Shown: positions 7,731-17,325, numbered from the stretch's first letter. The stretch: 64,000 nucleotides of DNA from Treponema sp. OMZ 790 (GCF_024181285.1 NZ_CP051201.1:930001-994000), one strand, 5' to 3'. Notes: a model not told the origin generated them from the letters alone. A program made the numbers and translations.

Positions 7731-7876
7731 ACACATGTTATTCATTACATTGTATATATCCCGATTTGTGCCGCTTTAGCGTGGATATGCACTCTGATGT
7801 ACCTCTAAAATAATAAAGTAAAAAATCTAAATTATGAAGTTAGAGGCATAGCCTGTAACTATATAAAGGAGTAAGG
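7731..7876. other. intergenic junction right of IS copy 2
   Basis: I see no gene here. The string ACCTCTAAAA at about 7800 resembles ten bases of the IS left end but has no further match. AAAGGAG at 7866 serves the next gene. Confidence 0.4.
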
Positions 7877-8362
7877 ATGAAAAAAGTACTTTTAATATTA
7901 CTAATTTTAATTATAAATATTCCCTGCTTTTCACAAGTGATAAATATCGATTATTTTCCAAAAAATAATGATATTGATAAACAATATGAAATAGATATGC
8001 AATCTTGGAGTACTAATTATGAATGGCAGATTATTATTGGAAAATATTCATCTATTTGGGAAAGACAAATGTATTTGGAAATGGAAAGACTTATTTCAAT
8101 CATTCCACATTTTGAAAAAAAAATAAGAAAAAATCAAAAAAAATGGGAAGAAACTATAGAACAGGATTTTAAATTAATAGCTGCAAATGTTGATTTCAAT
8201 AAAATAGGACGAGAAGTATATATTGGTGAATATTGCACTGCAAGAATAGAACTTTATAGAAACAAAGCAATATATTATTTATGTCTTTATTACACAATCA
8301 AAGATCAGATATCAGAAGATAATTTATATACTGATATTAAAAAAACTGAACTAGCAAAATAA
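7877..8362 (+). CDS. exported hypothetical, possibly LprI-like
   Basis: This 161-residue protein has AAAGGAG upstream and a signal peptide MKKVLLILLILIINIPCFSQ. The mature part is helical, with a WERQMYLEMERL segment, then NQKKWEETIEQDF and a late YCTARIELYRNKAIYYLCLYY. Spacing of the aromatic/Glu helix, the K-x-W/Q-x-x-W helix and the closing Cys loosely recalls DUF1311/LprI lysozyme-inhibitor proteins. The match is weak, and it should be treated as a periplasmic protein of unknown role. Confidence 0.55.
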   Translation: MKKVLLILLILIINIPCFSQVINIDYFPKNNDIDKQYEIDMQSWSTNYEWQIIIGKYSSIWERQMYLEMERLISIIPHFEKKIRKNQKKWEETIEQDFKLIAANVDFNKIGREVYIGEYCTARIELYRNKAIYYLCLYYTIKDQISEDNLYTDIKKTELAK

Positions 8363-8500
8363 ATATTAACTTATTTAATCTTATTATTGTTTCAAAGATG
8401 AATTATGTTGCGGTTCGTGAAAAATTCATTCAGTTTGATATTATTTTTAAGCCGTAAAAGAAATCGGATAATATGAAATTGATTAATAGGATGTAAGCTC

Positions 8501-8932
8501 ATGAAATATGATTTTAATTTTCTTGAAGATTATTTTAAAGATTACAATGTAACTATAAATATAGATGGTGATACATCTTTTAAAATTACTTTAGATCAAG
8601 AAGTTACAATATATTTTCAAAATGCAGAGAATGAAGATGATTCATTAATTGCGTTTGTAAATGGTGAGTGGCATTGTCATGATGATATAATTTTTTCCGG
8701 AAAAAACGGCTATTATATATCTTTAAATTATATTGATTTTATTTCAGAAATAATTGAAGGGAATGTATTAATTTGTTTATTATATTCAGCCGGAAAATTA
8801 AAAGATATTTTTCCTATTCATAAAAATTATTTTGATGAACTCGATTATATGGAATTTGGTGAAGAGTTAAGAATAAAAAAATTGAAAATAGAAAAAAAAT
8901 TTGGAAAACTTAATTATGAGCAAGAGAATTGA
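8501..8932 (+). CDS. hypothetical protein, 143 aa
   Basis: This is a small acidic soluble protein (DYFKDYNVTINIDGDTSFKITLDQEVTIYFQNAENEDDS) with a mix of strands and a lysine-rich C-terminal helix, and no signal peptide. It overlaps the next gene by 17 bp. I do not recognise the family; orphan proteins of this size in such islands are often immunity proteins, but nothing here proves it. Confidence 0.5.
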   Translation: MKYDFNFLEDYFKDYNVTINIDGDTSFKITLDQEVTIYFQNAENEDDSLIAFVNGEWHCHDDIIFSGKNGYYISLNYIDFISEIIEGNVLICLLYSAGKLKDIFPIHKNYFDELDYMEFGEELRIKKLKIEKKFGKLNYEQEN

Positions 8933-9707
8933 AATATTAAATTCTTTTTATGATGATATCGATGAAGACTCTAGGTTGGACAGAAGCCGTCATGGACAAT
9001 TGGAGTATATCACTACAATGAACTATATTCACCGATATGCAAAAGCCGGAGCGAAGATATTGGAAATTGGAGCCGGTACAGGCAGATATTCCATTACCTT
9101 GGCAAAGGAAGGATATAAGGTAACGGCTGTTGAACTGGTAGAAAGCAATCTTGAGGTGCTGAGAAAAAACGGCAGCGGTATTAAAAATATCGTTTCTTAT
9201 CAGGGGGATGCCTTAAATCTTGATAGATTTGAAGATAATAAATTTGACATTACATTATTATTCGGGCCGATGTATCATTTATATGATAAAAAAGATGTAC
9301 ACAAAGCATTGGATGAAGCAATTCGCGTTACAAAAAAAGGTGGAATAATTTTGACGGCTTTTCTTTCCGTATATGCCATTATGAACAACAATTACCTTAA
9401 AGAAACTCTTGCCGCAGGTATAAAGATGAACTTCGATGATGATTATAAAGTTAAACATTTTGAAGAACAGCTGTTTACAGGCTATGACATTACAGAATTT
9501 GAACAGCTTTTTGAATCTCATAAGACAAAGTATCTGACTACCGTTGCTGTAGACAATATTTTGGAATCGGCAGAAGGTAGAACCGATTTTAAAATGCAGG
9601 ATAAAGACTTTGAGCTATTTGTGAAGTATCACTTAGCAACATGTGAAAAAAGGGAATTGCTTGGAGCTTCAAGTCATCTATTATATATATGCAAAAAAGA
9701 AGATTGA
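8916..9707 (+). CDS. class I SAM-dependent methyltransferase
   Basis: This 263-residue protein starts at ATG 8916; an upstream TTG at 8901 is in frame but less likely. SAM-binding motif I is ILEIGAGTGRYSITLA (about residues 49-64), the acidic residue after strand 2 is in VTAVELVE, motif II is around GDALNL and motif IV is DITLLFGPMYHL, followed by ALDEAIRVTKKGGIILTAF. This is the Methyltransf_11/25 layout, and the substrate cannot be read from the sequence. Its G+C is higher than that of the flanking orphan genes, suggesting a core-genome gene. Confidence 0.85.
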   Translation: MSKRIEILNSFYDDIDEDSRLDRSRHGQLEYITTMNYIHRYAKAGAKILEIGAGTGRYSITLAKEGYKVTAVELVESNLEVLRKNGSGIKNIVSYQGDALNLDRFEDNKFDITLLFGPMYHLYDKKDVHKALDEAIRVTKKGGIILTAFLSVYAIMNNNYLKETLAAGIKMNFDDDYKVKHFEEQLFTGYDITEFEQLFESHKTKYLTTVAVDNILESAEGRTDFKMQDKDFELFVKYHLATCEKRELLGASSHLLYICKKED

Positions 9708-9802
9708 TGGAAATCAAGAGAAAATTGAAAGAAAAGTTTCAGAAATATGTTCTAAATTGTAAAATAGACATGTAAGTATAAATAAATTTATGAAGGTATA
9801 AA

Positions 9803-10438
9803 ATGAAAGATAGGCGTGTAGTTTTAAAGTATTTTGTTGTGATAAATTGGACTGATAGACAAAAGTACACTGAAATATTTAAAAAATTTATAAATGAGTT
9901 TAATAAGTTTCTACATAATAAAAAAATTGATATTATTGACAAATTTGAAATAAATTATAAAGTACAAAAAGATAATTTAGAAAAATTCAATAATGCAAAA
10001 GAAATTGTTGATGTTTTTGCTAGTAATGGACCCAAGAAAATATCTGTTATACTGGAAAATCCGGCTTTGAACCTTATTAAAAAAGATAGAGAAAAATATT
10101 TAATCGGTATTATTTTAGATTTTAAAGAAGGTATACCGGAATTTGATATACAGGAGATTACAAGATTCGTTGATGATATCTTTCATATTACATACGGGTA
10201 CGGATTTTTTCCCGGTAAAAATCAAGATATAATTACGGAAAGTTTTATAAAACAAGGTTTATTCAGTGCTTCGATAAAAGGAAAGCAAAACGACTGTAAG
10301 GTGGATGAAAGCATTGCAATGGGGAATGTAAATAAATTTTATGAGTATAATTTTCTCAATAAACTACAAATAGACAAAAATACAATTTTAGACTATAAAT
10401 CTATAGGAAATAATTTATTTTACTATAAACACAAATGA
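9803..10438 (+). CDS. hypothetical protein, 211 aa
   Basis: This soluble protein with a lysine-rich helical N-terminus (WTDRQKYTEIFKKFINEFNKFL) continues with mixed strands and ends LFYYKHK. It has no signal peptide or membrane segment. ATG 9803 follows GAAGG. I do not recognise a family. It stands alone between the methyltransferase and the HAD gene, both on the same strand. Confidence 0.5.
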   Translation: MKDRRVVLKYFVVINWTDRQKYTEIFKKFINEFNKFLHNKKIDIIDKFEINYKVQKDNLEKFNNAKEIVDVFASNGPKKISVILENPALNLIKKDREKYLIGIILDFKEGIPEFDIQEITRFVDDIFHITYGYGFFPGKNQDIITESFIKQGLFSASIKGKQNDCKVDESIAMGNVNKFYEYNFLNKLQIDKNTILDYKSIGNNLFYYKHK

Positions 10439-10477
10439 TTATTGTAAAAGAATAAATATATATTATATACAAAGAAT

Positions 10478-11215
10478 ATGAAGCAATATACATTTTACCT
10501 TTTTGACATGGGATCTACCTTATTGGAATTCCATAATCCAAAATGGAATGAAGATGAGATAGTTAAAACCGGTCACAAGCGCATGATAAACCATATTTCT
10601 GATATCTATGGGCAGGCTATTGCCGATAAAATAGACAAGGAAGTTATTTTACCATGGTATACTTATGTTGAAAATGAACGTAAAATTAAGAGAATTGAAT
10701 ACCGTATCTGTGAAGCCTTGTTTTTAAAATTTTACGAATTGGGAATTCATATTTCTTATAAAGAAATTATCGAAATATTAAAAAAAGATTATCTTGATTT
10801 TTATAATTATGCCCATCCGAATGAAGGAGTAATTGATTGCCTTAAACTATTAAAGGCTAAGGAGTGTAAAATTGGTGTTGTTTCAAATATCATGTATCCT
10901 CAAGAAATATATATTGAAATTTTTAAGAGGGTAGGGCTTGACACATTTATTGATAATTATACTTTTAGCTATGAAAATACATATATGAAACCTAATCCTT
11001 CTATTTTTTTACGAGCACTTATGCAGCTAAATGCGAAAATTTCTGAAACGCTTATGGTGGGAGATAATGAAAAAGTCGATATTATAGGAGCAAAAGCTGT
11101 AGGATTAAAAACCTGTTTATATGACAAAGATAAAAAATATAAACAGCACCAAGCCGACTTTTATATTAATAATTTTATGGAGCTTATTGATTTTAAAGTA
11201 CGCTATGAATTATAA
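10478..11215 (+). CDS. HAD-superfamily hydrolase
   Basis: This 245-residue protein has the HAD motifs in order: motif I FDMGSTL (nucleophile Asp10, with Gly in place of the usual second Asp), motif II VVSN, motif III Lys in YMKPNPSIF, and motif IV GDNEKVDIIGAKAVG. The helical cap between motifs I and II fits subfamily IA. The missing second Asp occurs in some family members and can alter the reaction. It overlaps the phosphatase gene downstream by 11 bp, so the two are probably co-translated. Confidence 0.85.
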   Translation: MKQYTFYLFDMGSTLLEFHNPKWNEDEIVKTGHKRMINHISDIYGQAIADKIDKEVILPWYTYVENERKIKRIEYRICEALFLKFYELGIHISYKEIIEILKKDYLDFYNYAHPNEGVIDCLKLLKAKECKIGVVSNIMYPQEIYIEIFKRVGLDTFIDNYTFSYENTYMKPNPSIFLRALMQLNAKISETLMVGDNEKVDIIGAKAVGLKTCLYDKDKKYKQHQADFYINNFMELIDFKVRYEL

Positions 11216-11810
11216 ATTTATATTTTTACGGCACGGCAGATCATTGGCCGATGATGAGGGTAAACATGAAGGGCAATATGATTCTCCTTTAACTGAAATA
11301 GGAATAAGGCAGGCTAAGAACATCACCGAAATATTGAAAAGTTATGATTTTGATTTGATTATATCTTCTCCATTAAAACGAGCCTTGCAAACTGCCGAAA
11401 TTATTTCAAAAACATTGAATATCAAAATTGAAGTAAATGACTTATTTAAGGAACGTGATAATGGTATTCTTGCCGGTTTGACATTTGAAGAAGCCGAAAT
11501 AAAATATCCTGAACCTAAAAATCAAAGTATTTATAGAAACTTTCCTTGCGAAAGCGGTGAAAATGAAATTCAGCTTAATTCCAGAGCCTTATTATGTATA
11601 AATGCTATATTAAAGAAAAAACCCGGAAAATATTTAATTATTGCTCATGGAAAAATACTCAATGCGATAATCAAACAAATCCTAAAAATGCCTATAGGAA
11701 ATCTTAATAATTCTGCCGTTTTCAGATTAAAAGATACCGGATATATTGAAATGGATTATTATATTGAAAAAGATTTATGGGTATTCAATAAAATGGAAAA
11801 TCGGATATAA
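11205..11810 (+). CDS. histidine phosphatase (phosphoglycerate-mutase-like)
   Basis: ATG 11205, inside the HAD gene, gives MNYKFIFLRHGRS, with catalytic His10 of the RHG motif close to the N-terminus as in the family; longer starts would add an unlikely leader. Other active-site parts are SSPLKRALQTAEII, FKERDNGILAG and the second His in IIAHGKILNAI. At 201 residues it is the size of the cobC/gpmB-like branch. The substrate is unknown; pairing with a HAD phosphatase suggests small phosphorylated metabolites. Confidence 0.85.
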   Translation: MNYKFIFLRHGRSLADDEGKHEGQYDSPLTEIGIRQAKNITEILKSYDFDLIISSPLKRALQTAEIISKTLNIKIEVNDLFKERDNGILAGLTFEEAEIKYPEPKNQSIYRNFPCESGENEIQLNSRALLCINAILKKKPGKYLIIAHGKILNAIIKQILKMPIGNLNNSAVFRLKDTGYIEMDYYIEKDLWVFNKMENRI

Positions 11811-12701
11811 ATAAAATTAGATATAAATACCGGAGGTAAATGTTTAATGGATTCACAAATTATAACTGCTGCAAGATTGGAATCAGCCGGAAAATATGAG
11901 GAAGCTCTGGCGGCTTACGAAAAAATTATTATTGAAAATTTGAACGATGAGGACTTATTATATCTGCAGAGATCTATTGCAGCTTGTAAATATTATCTAA
12001 AAGACTATGAAAGTGCCGAAAAAGCATTTATTAAAATTTTGGAAGAAGACAAAATAAGTGCCGATGAAAGAGGTGATATTGAAGATTGCTTGTACCTATG
12101 CTGTTTATATGGAAATAAGATAGAAAAGGCTGAAAGATATTTTACTAATAAATTGAAATTATCTGAAAATAATTATGAAGAAAACTTGTGGAATTACTGG
12201 TATTTGGGTCAAATATATTATTTAAAAAAAGATTATTCAAAGTCAGAGCTTATGTATAAAAAGGCCTTGGAAGCTGCAAAAAAATCTAATAATGCAAGGA
12301 TAAAATTCTTTTTAGCTCATTTACTCGGTATTCAAATTATTTTAAAAAAGTACGATGAGGCATGGGAATATATCGAAAAAAATAATGAATATGAAGATAA
12401 GTCATCGGGTCTGTATAAAATAGTGCAGGGCGTATTAACAAAATGTACTCACCCTAATGATAGTAATTGGAAAAAAATATATGATCAAGGAATCAAAGAA
12501 GCTAAAAATGAAAAATTTGAAGAAAATATTGAGTTAGGAAAACGGCTGTTAGATTCACCGATTTCAAAAGAAGAAATTTCGCAATTTCTTGATAAAAATG
12601 GCCGTATTGTAAGGTGGCCTAAAAAAAATTATGACAAAATAAATGTCTTAAAATATTTGCAAGAAAAATTCGAGCCCGATAAAAAATATTCTGAAATTGA
12701 A

Positions 12702-13910
12702 GGGCACCTCTAAAAACCCCCTTTAAAAAAGATTAAAAAGATGATAAAATGAGGTATGAAACAAAAAGGATTATTTGATGAAGAAGATCGTTTAAGAGTA
12801 TTAAGCAAGTTAGGAGATAGTCTTGAAAAATTAAACGAAAAAATAAATTGGGAAATATTCAAACCACTATTAAAAAAAGCATTAACCAAAGAGCCAAAAG
12901 GTTTAGGCGGAAGACCTGCATACGATTATGTACTGATGTTTAAAATAATAATCTTACAAAAATTATACAACATAAGTGATGATCAAACGGAATATCAAAT
13001 AAACGATCGGCTATCCTTTATGAGATTTTTAGGATTGGAATTAAAAGATAAAGTACCCGATGCAAAAACAATATGGCTTTTTAAAGAAAAACTCATTGAA
13101 GCGAGAGTATCAAAAAAGTTATTTGAAAAGTTTGGAAAAGAATTAGCTAGAAATAACTTAATAGGAAAAGAGGGAACGATAATAGATGCGACAATAGTAG
13201 AAGCTCCGATACAGCATAACAGCAAAGATGAAAATGAACAAATCAAAAACGGAAAAATCCCTGAACAATGGCAAGAAGCAAAAAATAAGGCAAAATTATC
13301 ACAAAAAGACTGTGATGCTAGGTGGACAAAGAAGCACAAACGTAGCTATTACGGTTATAAAGATCATATAAAAGTAGATAAAAAAAGTAAGCTTATATTG
13401 AAAGCGACGGTAACAGCAGCCAATGTTCATGATAGTAGAGAGTTAAAAAATTTAGTTGAAAGGGAAGATGAAAGATTATACGCAGATAGTGCCTATATAG
13501 GAGAAGAAATAGACAGGATTTTAAAAGCGAAAGGAATAGAAGGGCAAATTTGTGAAAGAGGAGCAAGAGGAAAACCTCTTACTAAAAAACAAAAAATCGG
13601 TAACAGAAAAAAATCAAAAATACGGGCGAGAGTAGAACATGTATTTGGCTTTATGATAAACTCAATGAAAGGTATCTATGTAAGAACGATAGGATTAGCT
13701 CGTGCAACATTTTCGATAATAATGATGAACTTAACATACAACTTATGCCGATATTGCTATCTAAAGAAATAAAATGAGGGAGCATATAGGTAATAAAATG
13801 AAAAGTAAGGGAACTAAGATAAAGAATCCAAGTTTTACACTAGACAATTTATAAAAAAGCTACTAAAATAATAAATAGGTACACTAAAAAATAGGTTTTT
13901 AGAGGTGCCC
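12702..13910 (+). mobile_element. IS5-family insertion sequence, copy 3
   Basis: This is a complete 1209-bp element with GGGCACCTCTAAAAACC inverted repeats and a 4-bp TGAA target duplication at 12698-12701 and 13911-13914. Its orientation is opposite to that of copy 1. It interrupts the DUF2087 gene. Confidence 0.93.
12756..13772 (+). CDS. IS5-family DDE transposase, copy 3
   Basis: This is an intact 338-residue transposase with the same domain order and DDE residues as the other two. Private differences include HDSRELKNLVEREDE, KQKIGNRKK and FGFMINSMKG. The gene starts 54 bp inside the left end, with GAGG before the ATG. Confidence 0.92.
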   Translation: MKQKGLFDEEDRLRVLSKLGDSLEKLNEKINWEIFKPLLKKALTKEPKGLGGRPAYDYVLMFKIIILQKLYNISDDQTEYQINDRLSFMRFLGLELKDKVPDAKTIWLFKEKLIEARVSKKLFEKFGKELARNNLIGKEGTIIDATIVEAPIQHNSKDENEQIKNGKIPEQWQEAKNKAKLSQKDCDARWTKKHKRSYYGYKDHIKVDKKSKLILKATVTAANVHDSRELKNLVEREDERLYADSAYIGEEIDRILKAKGIEGQICERGARGKPLTKKQKIGNRKKSKIRARVEHVFGFMINSMKGIYVRTIGLARATFSIIMMNLTYNLCRYCYLKK

Positions 13911-14064
13911 TGAAGTAAATGCAATCTTAAAAACTTGGCATACTTTCAATGACCATGCGCTTTTACGGCGTGAACTTTTTGATAAATTTTTATTGGAACG
14001 TACTCCTGATTGTAAAGAATATTGGGTTACTAAGGAGAAAGTTTAAACTTTGTAAGGTTTTATT

Positions 14065-14730
14065 ATGATTAATGAAGAAAAATTTAAAACAGAAATTATT
14101 AAAGATGCGGAAAAATATGTAGAAAAAGTCTTTAATGAAGATTTCAGCGGTCATGATTTTTTCCATACGATGAGAGTATATCGCACGGCAACTTATATTG
14201 CTGAAAAAGAAAATGCCGATATTTTTATTGTTCAATTAGCAGCCTTATTGCATGATGTAGATGACAGAAAACTTTCACCTAAGACAACTGCAAATAAGGA
14301 TAGGGCTGTTTTATTTATGAAGTCTAAAAATATAAGCGATGCTTTATGTAAAAGTATTGTTTCTATTATTGCAGAAGTTTCGTATGCAGGTAAGGATTCC
14401 AAGACGCCTTCTTTAATTGAAGGGATGTGTGTTCAAGATGCTGATAGATTAGATGCCCTAGGTGCAATAGGAATTGCAAGAGCCTTTGCTTACGGAGGAA
14501 GCCGTCATAGACAAATGTATAACCCGGTTGTAAAGCCGTGTATGGACATGGGAAAAGAAGAATATCAAAATCATGTATCGACTACAATTAATCATTTTTA
14601 TGAAAAATTATTTTACCTTAAAGACTTGATGAATACAGCTACAGCAAAGAAAATTGCAGAAAAAAGAGAGTTGTATATGAAAGACTTTGTTTTGGAATTT
14701 TTAAATGAATGGGAACTAAAAGATTTATGA
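14065..14730 (+). CDS. HD-domain phosphohydrolase
   Basis: This 221-residue protein shows the HD signature: His in FSGHDFFHTMRVYRTA, the HD pair in LAALLHDVDDRKLSP and the later Asp in CVQDADRLDALGAIGIARAFAYGG. The layout matches COG1418/YedJ-like metal-dependent hydrolases, which typically act on nucleotides; the substrate is not known. Conserved YFAYGG-like and MDMGKEEYQNHVSTTINHFYEKL segments support this subgroup. It follows the IS-split gene by 18 bp. Confidence 0.85.
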   Translation: MINEEKFKTEIIKDAEKYVEKVFNEDFSGHDFFHTMRVYRTATYIAEKENADIFIVQLAALLHDVDDRKLSPKTTANKDRAVLFMKSKNISDALCKSIVSIIAEVSYAGKDSKTPSLIEGMCVQDADRLDALGAIGIARAFAYGGSRHRQMYNPVVKPCMDMGKEEYQNHVSTTINHFYEKLFYLKDLMNTATAKKIAEKRELYMKDFVLEFLNEWELKDL

Positions 14731-14748
14731 TGTTTGATAAAAATAGTT

Positions 14749-15369
14749 ATGTTACAATTACGGTTTAAAAAACTTTATTTCCTTTTATTTGCAATGACTA
14801 TTAGCATAATAATAATTATCTTATTAACCGGTGTTTAGTTGAATAGTAATAACAAGGCTAAATCTTATTTTATTGGCAGGATAGAAAATTTTGATGGTTA
14901 TTTTGTAAATGACAATTATATCCTTGTCAATTTTTCCGGTAATGGAAGTCATCTTTATGGAGGAATAGTACATAAAGATAAATTTAAAAATAAAAAAGGT
15001 TTATCTGCCGAAGACATTGAAAATTGTTTAAATAGTGAAAATGCTTATAAATTTAAATTAAATGATTATCCTGACAATGCCGTGATATATATCGGGAATT
15101 ATGATTCGGATAAAAGTATAGAAGTGTTTTTTTATGAATTTATGGGTTGGAGCATTGAATTTCCTATAGAAATTACGCCCTCAGGTATAGTGCAAAAACA
15201 CGGTATGTTTAATAATATAGTTGTTACTTTTTCGGTAATACTGCATACGCTTCCTGTTTATATTTTTGTATTTATATGCAGTATACTATTATTACTTGTT
15301 TTGATAATTTATATAGGTATAAAACTTTTAAGGTTTATAAAAAATAATATTTATTCATGGAAGCTTTAA
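14749..15369 (+). pseudogene. membrane-anchored hypothetical with in-frame amber codon
   Basis: ATG 14749 opens a 29-codon segment coding a signal-anchor (LRFKKLYFLLFAMTISIIII) that ends in TAG at 14836. The same frame then runs on for 176 codons to 15369: a soluble part (SYFIGRIENFDGYFVNDNY, KHGMF) and a C-terminal membrane helix (IFVFICSILLLLVLIIYIGI). One base change would restore a 206-residue protein with a helix at each end. Translation from TTG 14839 is possible but would lack the anchor and has no ribosome site. The family is unknown. Confidence 0.55.
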
Positions 15370-15402
15370 TTTTTAAAGCTTTGTTGTAAATCGGATGTTG
15401 TA

Positions 15403-15993
15403 ATGAGAAATTATGTATATATTTGGAATAATCCAAATAAAAATTATATTATTGTTTCAGGTATTGAATTTAAAGATATTGTAAGCATAGATAAAAATAA
15501 AAATTATCTTTTATTATCCCATGAATCTGAAACTGCAGAATATGATTTAAATACCCGATTTGATTATATCAGGTCTAATAAAATAGATAATCTATTAAAA
15601 GAAGATATATATAGTTTTGGAAATTTTTCTTGGGTTCCATATACAGGAGAAGTTTTTCCTATGCTGTCAAAAGAAACTATTGCGGAATTGCTTTATTTTA
15701 ACCACATTACAGAACCCTTTGGTAAAATCCTTTTTGATGAGTTATTAAATGAATATTTAGCCTTTGCACATGATGACGGCTGGTTTTTAAAAATGTATTA
15801 TGATAATTTTCAGTTTATAAATAAAATACTTGAAAAGATAAATAAAGAATTTTCTTGTTGCATTAACACATCGGAATTCCGAAAAGGACTTTATGCCTAT
15901 TGGATAGATAAAAACGGTATAGAAACTGAAATTATATCTGATGATATAGATAAAATTTTAAATAAGAGATATTGGAAACATAAGACGGTATAA
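15403..15993 (+). CDS. hypothetical protein, 196 aa
   Basis: This soluble protein starts at ATG 15403, 33 bp after the previous gene. The N-terminal half is strand-rich (YVYIWNNPNKNYIIVSGIEF, KNYLLLSHESETAEYDL) and the C-terminal half helical, with many aromatic and acidic residues. It has no signal peptide or recognisable motif. Size and composition resemble immunity or phage-type accessory proteins, but no function can be assigned. Confidence 0.5.
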   Translation: MRNYVYIWNNPNKNYIIVSGIEFKDIVSIDKNKNYLLLSHESETAEYDLNTRFDYIRSNKIDNLLKEDIYSFGNFSWVPYTGEVFPMLSKETIAELLYFNHITEPFGKILFDELLNEYLAFAHDDGWFLKMYYDNFQFINKILEKINKEFSCCINTSEFRKGLYAYWIDKNGIETEIISDDIDKILNKRYWKHKTV

Positions 15994-16047
15994 TATATAT
16001 TATTCACATACCAATAAAATATATTCCAACAAAGGAGTTCAAACATA

Positions 16048-16629
16048 TTGATATTTTTAATTATTTTTTTAATTGTTGATTTTTGTGTTTCTCTATTTTT
16101 GATGATCAATGGTATTAAAAAATATATTATTTCACTTGATTCCTGCTTTTTAAATATTGGGTTAATAACAACAGTTATATTTTTTGAGATAGCGGCTCTT
16201 GTAAATTCTTATTATTTGGATTTTGTTTTTATGCCGATTATTATTTGGCTTTTCGGTGTGTTTTTTTTGATTTATCTTGTGGTGTGCGAATATAAAACCT
16301 ATTCGAATGTACAAGAAATTATTGGCCGTCTTACTTTGACAGGCAAGCACAAAGATGTTTGTGATGCTTTGCTGGAAGGCTTTATCAAATTTGGTACAGG
16401 TATGCCTCCTCGTGGGTCGTTTAGATGGTATGGATCTGATGAATATTTATATCAAAAAGCTTTTCTGGAGTTTTCTAATTTGGATTTAACGGAAGAATCG
16501 GAAGATCTGATTAAATTCCAAAAACCTATTCGAAAATCACAAATTATAATAAAAATATGGATTGCTTTTTTTATAGCCTTTGCCTTGCAAATAGTTCCGG
16601 TAATAATCGGTCTAAATATGCGGAGTTAA
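16048..16629 (+). CDS. integral membrane hypothetical, TTG start
   Basis: TTG 16048 is chosen as start because AAAGGAG lies at 16031-16037 and the coding sense runs directly into a membrane helix (IFLIIFLIVDFCVSLFLMI). Further helices are around 35-55 (IGLITTVIFFEIAALVNSYYL), 60-80 (VFMPIIIWLFGVFFLIYLVV) and the C-terminus (IIIKIWIAFFIAFALQIVPVII). A cytoplasmic-type loop of about 80 residues includes RLTLTGKHKDVCDALLEGF. The protein has 193 residues and an unknown family. Confidence 0.6.
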   Translation: MIFLIIFLIVDFCVSLFLMINGIKKYIISLDSCFLNIGLITTVIFFEIAALVNSYYLDFVFMPIIIWLFGVFFLIYLVVCEYKTYSNVQEIIGRLTLTGKHKDVCDALLEGFIKFGTGMPPRGSFRWYGSDEYLYQKAFLEFSNLDLTEESEDLIKFQKPIRKSQIIIKIWIAFFIAFALQIVPVIIGLNMRS

Positions 16630-16744
16630 GTTTTTTAAGGCTTTTTATAAACTTTTTATCATTTTGCAAGTATATATTTTTCAATAGGCTATATCATTTA
16701 TCTATAAATAAGATATATTAAAATAAAGGAGGTGAAGTTTTTTA

Positions 16745-17056
16745 ATGAAAATAACTTTTTGCAAAAAAGAAATCGTGATTTTGATAGTCTTTTTATTATG
16801 TATTGCTTTGTTTTTTTTGGGGAAAAAATATGAAAATAATTTTATAAATAATATTTTAGATATAGCTTTTGAAAAACATAATAAATATTATGGAGAGCAG
16901 CAATATACAATTGAGAATATATGTATTTATAAAGAAAAATATATTATTGTAAGGTTTATTTTAAAAGATGCAGACAAAATAATGCAAGAGGAGCAAGCTT
17001 TCAATTGTTTTGGACAATGGAGAGGTTGTGATATTGTTGAAATTACAGATGATTAA
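16745..17056 (+). CDS. small membrane-anchored hypothetical
   Basis: This 103-residue protein has AAAGGAGGTG upstream of ATG 16745. It has one N-terminal membrane helix (KEIVILIVFLLCIALFFLG) followed by a polar domain ending QAFNCFGQWRGCDIVEITDD. The two late cysteines could form a disulfide outside the membrane. No family was recognised. It is the last gene of the accessory block. Confidence 0.55.
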   Translation: MKITFCKKEIVILIVFLLCIALFFLGKKYENNFINNILDIAFEKHNKYYGEQQYTIENICIYKEKYIIVRFILKDADKIMQEEQAFNCFGQWRGCDIVEITDD

Positions 17057-17199
17057 ACAGTCAATAATCGGCCTAAAGATACGGAATAACTGATAATCTT
17101 TCAAAATTTATGCGACAGTCCATCAAAAAGAGGAAAAGAAGTGAAGTTTTCTTACGGTTTGAAAACATGTAAGTCTATATCAGTTATAAACTTACAAAA

Positions 17200-17273
17200 T
17201 GGGCAATACCGGAATCGAACCAGTGACCCCAAGCGTGTCATGCTTGTACTCTAACCAACTGAGCTAATTGCCC
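17200..17273 (-). tRNA. tRNA-Val (GAC)
   Basis: On the - strand the sequence starts GGGCAATTAGCTCAG and ends ATTGCCC plus discriminator A. The anticodon arm is CAAGC-ATGACAC-GCTTG, placing GAC after T33. The TTCGATTCC T-loop is present and CCA is not encoded. Confidence 0.95.
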
Positions 17274-17296
17274 TTAAAATTCATTAAGATAGTGAG

Positions 17297-17325
17297 ATAA
17301 TATATTATTTTTCACTTTACGTCAA
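17297..17325 (-). promoter_or_regulatory. sigma70-type promoter for tRNA-Val
   Basis: Reading the - strand, TTGACG (17320-17325) and TATTAT (17297-17302) are 17 bp apart, just upstream of the tRNA. Confidence 0.75.

Larger units (their letters stand above)
11847..14046 (+). pseudogene. TPR-like plus DUF2087 protein, split by IS copy 3
   Basis: GGAGG precedes ATG 11847. Codons 11847-12701 join 13915-14046 in frame once the IS and one TGAA copy are removed, giving 328 residues. The N-terminal 200 residues form TPR-like helix pairs (GKYEEALAAYEKII, DYESAEKAFIKIL, DYSKSELMYKKALE). The C-terminus (about 245-328) matches DUF2087: QFLDKNGRIVRWPKK, YLQEKF, then EVNAILKTWHTFNDHALLRR and EYWV. DUF2087 is often attached to regulators; its role is unknown. 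The IS removes the last 43 residues, so the domain is broken. Confidence 0.85.

Noticed and set aside
7790..7812. ACCTCTAAAA near 7800 as a fourth IS end
   Set aside because: Only about ten bases match, with no adjacent element sequence or target duplication.
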